Source: Chthoniobacteraceae bacterium
GTDB lineage: Bacteria > Verrucomicrobiota > Verrucomicrobiia > Chthoniobacterales > Chthoniobacteraceae
NCBI GenBank assembly: GCA_947471505.1
Contig: CANIWM010000048.1
Location: forward strand, 1-47,875
Direction of reading: 5' to 3'
DNA length: 47,875 nucleotides
Shown: piece after piece, positions 1 to 8,894 of the stretch
Layout: each line of letters starts with the position of its first letter
How positions within the stretch are numbered: the first letter of the stretch is position 1
Notes under the pieces: model-generated
The model's input: only the letters and a program-made list of their open reading frames with translations
Database searches by the model: none
What the model was told of the DNA's origin: nothing
Position numbers and translations under genes: made by a program

Positions 1-145
1 CCTAAAAACGGCAGTTGAACGGATTTTCAGAGAAAAATGAGCCTTGGACGGGTGAGTGATTTTCAACTGCTCCGCAGTTGGCAATTTCCAGAGTAAAATA
101 CCCTATTTTTCGGCCTCAAAAACGGGGTCAACTGCCGTTTTTAGG
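1..145. repeat. MITE-like element with 18-bp terminal inverted repeats
   Basis: Bases 1-18 (cctaaaaacggcagttga) are the exact reverse complement of bases 128-145. Between them lies a smaller perfect hairpin, caactgc (64-70) and gcagttg (74-80) with a 3-base loop, which uses the same 7-base core that is present in both outer arms. No open reading frame fills the element. A 145-bp non-coding unit with perfect terminal inverted repeats fits a miniature transposable element, or the remnant of an insertion sequence. The left flank is outside the window, so a target-site duplication cannot be checked. It could instead be a transcription terminator region for the minus-strand gene ending at 224. Confidence 0.5.
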
Positions 146-223
146 ATGAATTGGTCAAACGCACCATCACGCCGACACAGGTCTATGTGCAAGGAGGCCG
201 TAGGGGGATGATATCTTGGCCAA

Positions 224-3200
224 TCAAGGCTTGGTCACTCGCAGGCGAATGTATTGCGCCGAGCTCGACGTTGTTGTGCTGCGCCACATCTCGGACGCCA
301 TGCTTCCGGTGACTACCCGCGCTACCATTTCGGCGGGTGTCCAAGTGACGAGATCGTCGCTCGTTTCGCAAAGGCACGAGACGTCTTCCGCCAGAAGATT
401 GTGAGGGAAGGTGAGCGTCAGCCGACCCGTGACGTCCACGCCCGCGACGAGTGCGCCGGGACCGCTGGTATTGGATGAGGGGTTCGTCCCGAGTGCGTGT
501 TCGATCAGTGCTGGCAGCGCGTCGAAATCGCCATCGGACGCAGCGACACCGGCAAAAGACACCGCATCGCTTCCGGCGGGGTTGCCGCCGATCGTCGTGC
601 TGTTGCGCCATGCCGCCGGCTGGTTGGCGGCGATGTTTGCGGGGAGAACTCGCGAGAGGCTGTAGCCGCCACCGTCCGCGCCTTGGGGCCACGGGAGTGC
701 GCCGTCGTAGGTGAACGAATCGAGCGTCGCGCCGCCCGTCGGTGCGCTGGAGAAGGTGATGAGCTCGCCACCATCGTCGAGGTTTCCGTCGTAGATGCCG
801 GCGACGGGGACTTCGGTGCCATACGCCGCACGAAAGGCGAACAGGTCTTTCACGATGACGATGCGTTCGCCGGGCGCGAGCAGGGTGTCGAAGTAGTCCG
901 AGAACGTAAATGCGACTCCGGCGGTGAGCGCTGTATTGCGTAGATTCACTGCCCGCGTGCCGATATTGCGAAGCTCGATAAACTCCTGCGCATCTCCCGC
1001 TGTGGGGTTGTAATTCAGCTCGCTGATTACGATATCACCGGGCGCGACGGCAGTTCCGATTTGGAAGTATGCCTCATTCAATGCGGACCAGCCGGTGCTC
1101 GCGTTTTTGTGCCGCGATTTGATGACCGCGCTCTTCGTCAGCGCTGGAAGCGCGGGGCTCGTGCCAACCACGAAAAGCTGCGCAGTCGGCGAAATCGCAC
1201 CGCCAGGCAGCCGCGGATCGGAGCCATCGAGCGTGTAATAGATCTGCGCGGAGGTCGGCGCCGCCGGACCGGTGAACGTCGGTAGAAAGCCGCTTGAGAC
1301 GCTCCCTCCTTGCTGGTTGAGCAGCGGCGCTTCGCGATTCTCTGCAGTTGGCGGATAAAAGCCGCTCGTGCGGAGCTGCCCGAGCACGGTCGCAGTGTTC
1401 GGCGGCATCCAGGTATTCAGGACGCTATCGCGTGCTACGATCCACGATGGGTACGTCCGAAAATTGGTCGCCGAATTTGAATACCACCGGGCGCATTCGC
1501 TCTTCAGTGCTTTCTCGATCTGCGCACACCGTGTGCGTAGTCGCTGATCATTGCGGGCTGGGGTGAGCACCCCGCTGTTGAAATACATCCGGTAAATTCG
1601 GTCCGACAAGAACACCCGATGATCCACTGTGTTCGCATTCCACAGTCCCGAGAATACATCGCCCGGACCATCGCCGGACTTGCGCGTCGGAGTCAGGCCG
1701 GCGGCCGTGTAAACGAGGCGGTCGCCCCAGCCGTCCCATGTCGAGTCGGATGCTTTTAAAAAGCCGTCGCCGTCGTTGAGGAATATCTTGAATCCACTGC
1801 CCGCGACGGACGGCCCGGCGATGCGGTACTCGCCCTCGCAGCGGCCAAACATCCACATCAGCAACCAGTCCGTGTATTCCCCGAGGTCAATAAATGGACG
1901 CACGCCGGTGAAGTTGGACCGAAGTGATTTGATGCGCGCCCACGCACTGCCGTCGCCGTCGGCGATGCTGCCGACATCCCACGTGACGCCGATGTTTGCG
2001 TTACCGTTGATTGTCTCGTAGTTGAGGTCGCTGCCGCCGAGATAGCGCGCCGCCATCTTTGCGTCCCAGTGCTCACGCGCATGATAGACGCCGTGATACA
2101 CACCGTTCAGATACATGTGCACGAAGCGCCCGTGCGGATGCAGCGTTCCGGTTTCGAGCATCGTGTCGTCCGTGAAAACATTCCCCATGTAAAAGCCGCG
2201 CTGCCTCATGTCGTGCTCTCCGGCGCGGAAGTCGATGGTGTCAAACTTCGTCACCGGACGCAGCCCATGGTCGTAGCCTTCGTAGATCGGGTAATCCAGA
2301 CTGGTCGCTCCATACTCGCCCTTGAACGAAATACGCATCGCGCGCTTCGCGAAGTTTGCCGCCGAGTTTCCGTAGTTTTCCACTCCGCAGTTTTCTTGGA
2401 AACCGACGACGCCATCCGGCCGAATCCACTCGACCGATGCGGGCACCGCGGCCGTCGTTAAAATCGTGCTGCCCGTGGAAATCGACACGCTTGGCAAATC
2501 CCGGAGGCTCTCGATTTTCTCTGCATCGGTCGGGCTTCCCCCGTTTGCCCATGTGAAGACGGGCGACGTGATCAGGCTGTTGAGGAAAATGTAAGTATTG
2601 GTCCGCACATCCGATGAAATCGCCCCGGTCTTGTATGCTGCCGCGCGCAAGATCGTCGTCGCGGTGACCGCGATGGGCGCAGTGTAAACGGTCCCCGTCG
2701 TGCTCGTGGGCGCGGCACCGTTCGTCGTGTAACGGATCGTCGCGCCGGCCGTCGTCGTGGTTAGCGCTACGTTCTGCGATAGATCGTAGAAGCCGCGCGC
2801 AACGGAGAACACCGGATCCTGCACGATCTCCGAATAGACTGCGCCGTTCGCCGCCCCCGGCGTCGGCGGCTGCATGTAGCCGACCACGGCGCCCGAGTCT
2901 TGCCCGTAGCTGATGTTTGATTGCTGCGCGGGAAACTTGAGCGGTTCGGGATACGTCGCAGGAATCTGCTGGAGCACGACACTTCCAGGCCCGACGAGCG
3001 CGAAGTAGTCGCCTGCGTTTGATAGTTTGAAATTCGTGTGCAAGGGCGCCGCAGGGTTTATGTAATTCTTGCCCGAACAAAACACGACGAGTCGGCCATT
3101 TCCCGGCACCGACGCTCCAGCCGGAAACGCCCACTGAAGAGGAATGTCGGCCTTGTTCGTGAGAAAATAGCCGGCCAAATCGAAGCGATACGGGCTCGAA

Positions 3201-4054
3201 TTCGTCAGCTCGATCCAGTCCGGGCTGTCACCGTCTTGATCATTCAGACCGCCGTCGTTTTCCGCCAGCAGTTCCGTAATCAGCGGCGGCGTTTGTGTCA
3301 CATTCACGCCGATGTTCACCGTCGCGGTGCTCGTTCCTCCCGAGCCAGTCGCACTCAGCGTGTACGTCGTGCTCACGGTGGGACTCACCGAATAACTTCC
3401 AGTCGCGCCAGTCAGCGCGATCGCCCCGGGATTCAGCGTCAGGGAAGTCGCGCCTTCCACGTTCCACGAAAGCGACACGGTCTCGCCCGCCGCGATTGTT
3501 TCATCGCTCGCGACAAACGAAACGATCTTCGGCGGCTGCAAGCCATACACTTCCACCTCGGCGATCTGCGGATTGTAGCCCGCGCCGTTCAAATTCACGA
3601 CGCGGATGAAACGCCCCGCAAACGTGCCGGTCGGGTTTGCAGACGCCACCATTGTATCCACGCCGCCCATCCCGGAGTTGCTCCCGTCGGCCCGCAGCGT
3701 CGCGATCCAGTTTTGCGCCCCCGGCACACCGCCGTTGTCTGCAAACACGCGGACACTGTCGTTGCTCAATCGCTCCGGGCAGCAACTTGCGCGATTGCGA
3801 AGCACGATACTCGAAAGGGTGTAAGTCGCCCCGAGATCGATCTGGTAATAGAAGCCCGTATTCCCCGACGCCGCATTCGGGTGGGTGAATGTCGCAGCGT
3901 TTCCATCGACGACATTTGTGACCGGGTATCCAGAAATCAGCGCCGCCGAGGCCGTGATTGGTTTGTTCAGCGCAAGGTTCGTCTGGGCACGCAGAGACGA
4001 ACCGCAGAAAAGCAGGCAGATGAGGAAGAACAACGGTACGCGGAAAATTCGCAT
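224..4054 (-). CDS. Secreted CotH kinase-like protein with lamin-tail, chitobiase-like and discoidin-like domains
   Basis: A 1276-aa secreted mosaic. Residues 1-24 form a signal peptide (start chosen at the Met directly before it; the frame stays open upstream but lacks protein-like sequence). Next come an F5/8 type C-like domain (about 25-170, LALNKPITAS), an Ig-like domain (about 176-262), a first lamin-tail domain (about 265-420, PDWIELTNSS), a chitobiase-type beta domain (about 425-490, IRYTTNG), a CotH-kinase-like core (about 520-860), a second chitobiase-like domain (YYTLDGSDP, about 930), a second lamin-tail domain (about 1005-1138, EFIELRNIG) and a C-terminal tail with DALPALIEHALGTNP typical of Verrucomicrobia. 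CotH proteins are secreted protein kinases in spore formers; the substrate here is unknown. The usual D...NN part of the CotH active site is not obvious, while NDGDGF is kept. It diverges from the gene at 4262. Confidence 0.85.
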   Translation of the reverse strand: MRIFRVPLFFLICLLFCGSSLRAQTNLALNKPITASAALISGYPVTNVVDGNAATFTHPNAASGNTGFYYQIDLGATYTLSSIVLRNRASCCPERLSNDSVRVFADNGGVPGAQNWIATLRADGSNSGMGGVDTMVASANPTGTFAGRFIRVVNLNGAGYNPQIAEVEVYGLQPPKIVSFVASDETIAAGETVSLSWNVEGATSLTLNPGAIALTGATGSYSVSPTVSTTYTLSATGSGGTSTATVNIGVNVTQTPPLITELLAENDGGLNDQDGDSPDWIELTNSSPYRFDLAGYFLTNKADIPLQWAFPAGASVPGNGRLVVFCSGKNYINPAAPLHTNFKLSNAGDYFALVGPGSVVLQQIPATYPEPLKFPAQQSNISYGQDSGAVVGYMQPPTPGAANGAVYSEIVQDPVFSVARGFYDLSQNVALTTTTAGATIRYTTNGAAPTSTTGTVYTAPIAVTATTILRAAAYKTGAISSDVRTNTYIFLNSLITSPVFTWANGGSPTDAEKIESLRDLPSVSISTGSTILTTAAVPASVEWIRPDGVVGFQENCGVENYGNSAANFAKRAMRISFKGEYGATSLDYPIYEGYDHGLRPVTKFDTIDFRAGEHDMRQRGFYMGNVFTDDTMLETGTLHPHGRFVHMYLNGVYHGVYHAREHWDAKMAARYLGGSDLNYETINGNANIGVTWDVGSIADGDGSAWARIKSLRSNFTGVRPFIDLGEYTDWLLMWMFGRCEGEYRIAGPSVAGSGFKIFLNDGDGFLKASDSTWDGWGDRLVYTAAGLTPTRKSGDGPGDVFSGLWNANTVDHRVFLSDRIYRMYFNSGVLTPARNDQRLRTRCAQIEKALKSECARWYSNSATNFRTYPSWIVARDSVLNTWMPPNTATVLGQLRTSGFYPPTAENREAPLLNQQGGSVSSGFLPTFTGPAAPTSAQIYYTLDGSDPRLPGGAISPTAQLFVVGTSPALPALTKSAVIKSRHKNASTGWSALNEAYFQIGTAVAPGDIVISELNYNPTAGDAQEFIELRNIGTRAVNLRNTALTAGVAFTFSDYFDTLLAPGERIVIVKDLFAFRAAYGTEVPVAGIYDGNLDDGGELITFSSAPTGGATLDSFTYDGALPWPQGADGGGYSLSRVLPANIAANQPAAWRNSTTIGGNPAGSDAVSFAGVAASDGDFDALPALIEHALGTNPSSNTSGPGALVAGVDVTGRLTLTFPHNLLAEDVSCLCETSDDLVTWTPAEMVARVVTGSMASEMWRSTTTSSSAQYIRLRVTKP

Positions 4055-4261
4055 GAGTGAGTTTCGAAATGAGAGGCGCAAACCCACTATCGAACAGGTC
4101 GGGAAAAATGACAGTCGTTTTGCGAGGGGCTTCTTTCCCGAGGTTCCGTGGACGATTGCCTTGGAAGTTTTGCGGTTCCGGCTGTGCCGAGTTTGATGCG
4201 AACGTGCTTTCCCTCGCCAAGACGAGCGGAGTTGGGCGCGTAGTATTAGATTCACCGCCAC

Positions 4262-6730
4262 ATGAAAATCCATCGCCTCGTAGCACTCCTGCTCACGCTC
4301 ACTATGTCCGCATTTTCGGCGGAGCCGCCAAAGACTCCGCCGGACCTCACTCGAGATAGTGCGGTGGACCGCAAGTTGACTTACAACCTTGGGTCGACGG
4401 GGCTTCGGGGGTGGATTTATACGAAGCCCGCGAATTATCTCGATAGTCTGCAAGGGCGGACGACGGCGGCGAGTCGGCAAATTCTCGTGACCCATGTGGG
4501 CGCTAAATCCCCGGCGGATGGAGTGGTGAATGTGGATGATGTGATCCTCGGAGTTGGCGGGAGGCCTTTCAGTGAGGATGCCCGGAAGAGTTTGGCAGGG
4601 GCGATCCAGTTGGCCGAGCAGACGGGGAGTTTGAAGATGACGATCTGGCGTGCTGGCAAGACGCAGGACGTGGAGTTGAAGATGCGTGTGCTCGGGGCAT
4701 ACAGCGCGACGGCGCCTTACGCCTGCGCGAAGTCGAAGCTCATCTTCGAGGATGCTTGCAAGGTGCTCGCTGCGGAGCCGCTGAAGGACGGGATCATGGG
4801 CTCTATCAGCGCGCTGGCTCTGCTTTCGACGGGGAATGCGGAGTATTTGCCGAAGGTCCAGGAGTTTGCGCGCAAGATGGGGCCGACGTCCCTGAAGCTG
4901 GAGCTGAAAGACGGGATGGTGGTGTGGGATTGGGGCTACCGGAATCTTTTCCTGAGCGAGTATTTTCTGCTCACGGGCGACAAGGAAGTGCTCCATGCCA
5001 TCAACGAATATACGCTCACGCTGGCGAAGGGGCAGAGCCTCTATGGCACATTTGGGCACGGACTTTCGCGGCTCACACCGGAGGGAAAATTGCACGGCTC
5101 CATCCCGCCATATGGGCCGGTCAATGAGGCTGGGCTGATCGGGAATCTGGCCATCGTGATGGGGAAGAAGTGCGGCGTAGCGGATCCGGAAGTGGACGCA
5201 GCCATCGCGAGGGCTGCGGGATTTTTCGGCTACTTTGTCGATAAGGGCTCGATTCCATATGGCGAGCACGAGCCCTGGCCTTATCACGAAAACAACGGGA
5301 AGGTCTCCATGTCTGCCGTGCTCTTTGCTCTGCAAGGCAACAAGGTGAAGGAGGCGCAATTTTTCGCAAAAATGGCGACTGCTGGATACCGGAGTCGCGA
5401 GTGCGGGCACACGGGGCAGGGGTTCAGCTACCTGTGGAGCGCGCTCGGCGCGAATGTCGGCGGGCCGGCGGCGGCGGCGGCGTTTGTGCACGAGGCATCG
5501 TGGCATCTCGACCTCGTGCGGCGCTGTGATGGCTCCTTAACCTACGACGGTGGCGAGCAATACGGCCCCGGCAAAACGGACGACGACACTTACTACGGCA
5601 AGAGCGGATACTACGGCCTCAGCCCCACTGCGACGTATGTGCTCACGTATGCGTTGCCGTTGAAGAAGTTGTGCATCACCGGCAAGGAAGCCAAGCCCGC
5701 GAACTCGCTGAGTGCGGCGGAAGTGACGAGTGCGATTGCATCCGGGCGCTTCGATACGGCGCGGACAAAAATGACTCCAAAGGAGTTGGTGGCAGCGTTT
5801 GGCGATTGGTCGCCCATCGTGCGCGGCTGGGCGGCGGATGAGCTGGCCGAGCGGCCCGAGGCGAAGGCGATGGTGCCAGAACTTATCGCGCTCGCCGATG
5901 GCAAGGACGTGCACATGATCCAAGGTGCGTGCGAGGCGCTCGGTGAAATCAAGAGCGTAGAAGCTTTGCCCGTTTTGGTTCGCCGGCTTTCGCATCCCGA
6001 TCGCTGGGTGCGCTTCAAAGCTGCGCAGGCGATCAAAAAGATGGGCGGCGCGGCAAAACCCGCCATCCCGGAAATTCTGAGTGCACTCGTGCAAACCACC
6101 GAGCCGCTGCTGCCTGTGAACTGGGCCGATCCCATCCAACTCACTCACGGCCAGCTCGCCGCCACGCTATTCGAGGGCCCGCTCGCCGATGCCGTCCAAG
6201 CCGCCGACCCGAAGCTGCTTTATCCCGCAATCCAAGCCATCTCCCGCAACGCCGACGGAATGGCCCGCGCGAAACTTCGCAGCTTCTTTGACCGGCGGCT
6301 TAAGCTCGAAGACGTGGTGGCTCTCGCGCCAGACATCTTCGCCGCAGTGAAAACCCCGAGCCCGGCGGATACGATGTTTAGTAATGAAATCCGGATGGGC
6401 GGCTTCAAGGCGCTGACGAAATACAACTTCAAAGAAGGCGTCGAAGTCGGCGTCGAGTTCGCGAAAACGCAAGGCGGGCACGGGAGTGAAAACCGGACCG
6501 GTGAAATCATGAAGGAGATCGTGAAATACGGAACTGCCGCGCGTGGAGCGATCCCGGGCCTGCGCGAACTGATCGTTTCCTTCAACGAGCAATGCGCTCG
6601 CGGCGAATACCCTAAGGGTGAACTCAACAACCGTCGAGTTGGGGCTGTGGAAGATGCGATTAAAGCCATCGAGACTGCCACCTCACAGCCCGAGTTGCGG
6701 AGCATCGCGGGGACGCCGAAGGCACAGTAG
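4262..6730 (+). CDS. Secreted PDZ and HEAT-repeat protein, DUF6288-like
   Basis: An 822-aa protein with an N-terminal signal peptide (about 1-20, ending SAFSA). A PDZ-like domain follows (about 70-143, with SPADGVVNVDDVILGVGG), then a large helical region (about 150-465) rich in Gly, His and Tyr that reads like an alpha/alpha barrel, and HEAT-like repeats (about 495-620, e.g. RWVRFKAAQAIKKMG). The arrangement matches proteins annotated as DUF6288 in Planctomycetes and Verrucomicrobia, whose function is not established. It is probably periplasmic or secreted. It diverges from the CotH/LTD gene across a 207-bp spacer, so the two may share a control region. The family call is from memory of sequence style; the PDZ assignment is firmer than the DUF assignment. 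Confidence 0.8.
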   Translation: MKIHRLVALLLTLTMSAFSAEPPKTPPDLTRDSAVDRKLTYNLGSTGLRGWIYTKPANYLDSLQGRTTAASRQILVTHVGAKSPADGVVNVDDVILGVGGRPFSEDARKSLAGAIQLAEQTGSLKMTIWRAGKTQDVELKMRVLGAYSATAPYACAKSKLIFEDACKVLAAEPLKDGIMGSISALALLSTGNAEYLPKVQEFARKMGPTSLKLELKDGMVVWDWGYRNLFLSEYFLLTGDKEVLHAINEYTLTLAKGQSLYGTFGHGLSRLTPEGKLHGSIPPYGPVNEAGLIGNLAIVMGKKCGVADPEVDAAIARAAGFFGYFVDKGSIPYGEHEPWPYHENNGKVSMSAVLFALQGNKVKEAQFFAKMATAGYRSRECGHTGQGFSYLWSALGANVGGPAAAAAFVHEASWHLDLVRRCDGSLTYDGGEQYGPGKTDDDTYYGKSGYYGLSPTATYVLTYALPLKKLCITGKEAKPANSLSAAEVTSAIASGRFDTARTKMTPKELVAAFGDWSPIVRGWAADELAERPEAKAMVPELIALADGKDVHMIQGACEALGEIKSVEALPVLVRRLSHPDRWVRFKAAQAIKKMGGAAKPAIPEILSALVQTTEPLLPVNWADPIQLTHGQLAATLFEGPLADAVQAADPKLLYPAIQAISRNADGMARAKLRSFFDRRLKLEDVVALAPDIFAAVKTPSPADTMFSNEIRMGGFKALTKYNFKEGVEVGVEFAKTQGGHGSENRTGEIMKEIVKYGTAARGAIPGLRELIVSFNEQCARGEYPKGELNNRRVGAVEDAIKAIETATSQPELRSIAGTPKAQ

Positions 6731-6957
6731 TTCCGGACTTCGGTCTGGACGACGTCGCCGCCCGTTAGCTTCGCCGGAGCCGATCCACAGGTAGAGCAGG
6801 TAAATCGAGTCCTCCGCCCCGGAGCTCGCGTGAACGTGAAATCATTTTCCTCGACGGCGGTATTTCCGGGGAACGCTTGCGACGCAAACTGGAACATTCT
6901 TGTCGCAAATAAATCGTCGCCAGCGTGGTGGTAAAGCGTCCAAGCTCACCAAAATAA

Positions 6958-8796
6958 ATGATACGCGAAATACGACCGATGAGAACTCTCTCATACATGA
7001 TTGCGACGCTGATAGTGGGAATCGGGGCTTTTTTGATAGCGCCTTTTGTCTCCGGTCAGCCGACTCGCGTGGCTCCGCTTCCAAAGCCTGTTGTTGAGGC
7101 GCCGAGTAATCCGCAGCCGGCAAAGCCCGAGCCGATCTTACTGGTTCAAAATACGGTGCCACCGCCTGCGCCGCCCGTCGTTCCGGCGGCACCCGCTGCG
7201 CCTGTTGCGCCTGTCGCGCCTGTCGCGGCCCCTGAGTTGGTGCCCGTCGTGCCACCGGCGATCCCTGTGCCGAAGCTCCAGAAGAAGGACAAGAATCGCA
7301 AGGCGTCGGACGATTTTTTCATCGGCCCTGTGCGCAAGCTTGAGTTCGTGTGGGAGCCGGAAGAATGGGAGTATTTGAAGCGCGATAATCGTCGCTATGC
7401 GGAGTGCGACATCATCGAGACTTTGCCGGATGGGACTACGAAGACGCATAAGCACGCGGCGGTGAAACTGAAGGGCGCAGCGGGGAGTTTTCGCGGGCCG
7501 GATGATAAGCCGGGGCTCACCATTAGTATGGATAAATACAAGGGGGCTGAGCGATTTCACGGGATGGATAAGTTCCACCTGAATAACGGTGCCCAAGATG
7601 GGAGCTTCCTCAACGAACTGGTGGGTGGCGAGTGGTGCCGGGCGAGCGAAGTGCCTGCTTCGCGCTGCACGCATGTGCTCGTGAAATGGAACGGGCGTGA
7701 GCTGGGGCTGTATCTGTTTAAGGAAAGCTTCTCGGATGACTTTCTCGCTTACTTTTTCGAGAAGACGGATGGCAGCTTTTACGACGGGCATTTTATCGCC
7801 GAGGTGGATGGTGATTTGGAGAAGCAGCAGGGTGCGGACCGGAAGGACAAGTCGGACCTGAAGGCGCTTGCGGCGGCGTGCAAAATTGGTGACCCGAAAG
7901 CGAAGTGGGAGGCGGTGGCAAAGGTGCTGGATGTGGAGGAGTTCTTGCGCTCGCTCGCTCTGGAGACATTCACCTGCCACTGGGATGGCTACAATTTTAA
8001 CCGGAACAACTACCGCATCTATTTCGACCCGAGGACGGGGAAGGCGAATTTCTTTTGTCATGGGATGGACCAGCTTTTCAGCGACGCGAGCTGGCCCGTC
8101 GTGCGCGACCCAGGCTCGCTCGTCGGGCAGACGGTCTTTAGTAATCCTGAGTGGAAAAAGCGTTACCGGGAGATCGCCGAGGAGATTTATACGAAGGTGC
8201 TCAAAGGGCGCGATTGGGAGGTGCGGATCGCGGACCACGGAAAGAAGATCGTGGAGGCTTTGAGCAAGCAGAACCCGCAGTGGGGGAAGGATTTCCAGGG
8301 CCAGATTACGGCCACGCAACAGCGCGTGATGGGGCGTATCGCGGCTATCGGCAAGCAGTTCGGGGATATGCCCAAGCCGTTCGAGTGGAAGAACGGTGTC
8401 GCGAAAATCGGAGGCAAGCAATGGCGTGGCGAGGGGAGCGGTGGGCTGGATGAAGTGCAGGTGGACGGGCAACGCTGCTACCACTTAAAGGCGGACGGGA
8501 GTTCGTCGGCGTCGTGGCGGCGAACCGTCGCGTTGGAGCCGGGTAAATATCGCTTTGAGGCGATGGCAAAGGTGGCGAATGTGGATGATACAGGTGATGA
8601 AAGCGGGCGCGGCGCGGGCCTCCGCATCAGCGGAGCGCAGCGGGCCGCTGGGTTCAAAGGGACGAGTGGCTGGCAGAAGTTGGCGTATGATTTCGACGCG
8701 ACGGGGGCGGATGTCGTCCTTGTGGCTGAGCTTCGCTCCAAGAATGGCGAGGTGTGGTTTCAGGACGAAGGGTTCCAGCTTGTGCGGGTGAAGTAG
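6958..8796 (+). CDS. CotH kinase-like secreted protein
   Basis: A 612-aa protein with an N-terminal membrane or signal segment (about 8-34), a Pro/Ala/Val-rich linker (about 35-105) and a CotH-like core (about 115-430). The core keeps the family hallmarks: LGLYLFKESF-type strand, HWDGYNFNRNN (about 340-350) and HGMDQLF (about 367-373), corresponding to the D..N.NN and DxD-like metal and ATP sites. Residues about 465-612 look like a beta-rich carbohydrate-binding or galactose-binding-like domain. A second ATG at 6979 gives an equally good signal peptide (MRTLSYMIATLIVG); neither start has a clear Shine-Dalgarno sequence. It is the second CotH-type protein within 9 kb and unlike the first it retains the catalytic-type motifs. 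Substrate unknown. Confidence 0.82.
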   Translation: MIREIRPMRTLSYMIATLIVGIGAFLIAPFVSGQPTRVAPLPKPVVEAPSNPQPAKPEPILLVQNTVPPPAPPVVPAAPAAPVAPVAPVAAPELVPVVPPAIPVPKLQKKDKNRKASDDFFIGPVRKLEFVWEPEEWEYLKRDNRRYAECDIIETLPDGTTKTHKHAAVKLKGAAGSFRGPDDKPGLTISMDKYKGAERFHGMDKFHLNNGAQDGSFLNELVGGEWCRASEVPASRCTHVLVKWNGRELGLYLFKESFSDDFLAYFFEKTDGSFYDGHFIAEVDGDLEKQQGADRKDKSDLKALAAACKIGDPKAKWEAVAKVLDVEEFLRSLALETFTCHWDGYNFNRNNYRIYFDPRTGKANFFCHGMDQLFSDASWPVVRDPGSLVGQTVFSNPEWKKRYREIAEEIYTKVLKGRDWEVRIADHGKKIVEALSKQNPQWGKDFQGQITATQQRVMGRIAAIGKQFGDMPKPFEWKNGVAKIGGKQWRGEGSGGLDEVQVDGQRCYHLKADGSSSASWRRTVALEPGKYRFEAMAKVANVDDTGDESGRGAGLRISGAQRAAGFKGTSGWQKLAYDFDATGADVVLVAELRSKNGEVWFQDEGFQLVRVK

Positions 8797-8798
8797 GC

Positions 8799-8816
8799 TG
8801 AAACGGTGGCGTTTCA
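8799..8816 (+). terminator. Possible hairpin after CotH-like gene
   Basis: A perfect 7-bp stem (tgaaacg / cgtttca) with a 4-base loop lies 3 bases after the stop codon at 8796. There is no T-run after it, so it is at best a weak or factor-assisted terminator, or a 3' end stabiliser. Confidence 0.3.
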
Positions 8817-8894
8817 CAAACGTTTCACTTCCCCGACGATGCGGGACGCGCTCTAATAAGACCCCACTCCCTCCGGTATTTAATACACTCTACT

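Noticed and set aside
4055-4261. Defined divergent promoter with a TAGTAT -10 at 4241-4246
   Set aside because: No convincing -35 at proper distance; left unannotated.
7138-8484. 448-codon minus-strand frame opposite the CotH-like gene
   Set aside because: Antisense shadow; the plus-strand protein carries the CotH motifs.
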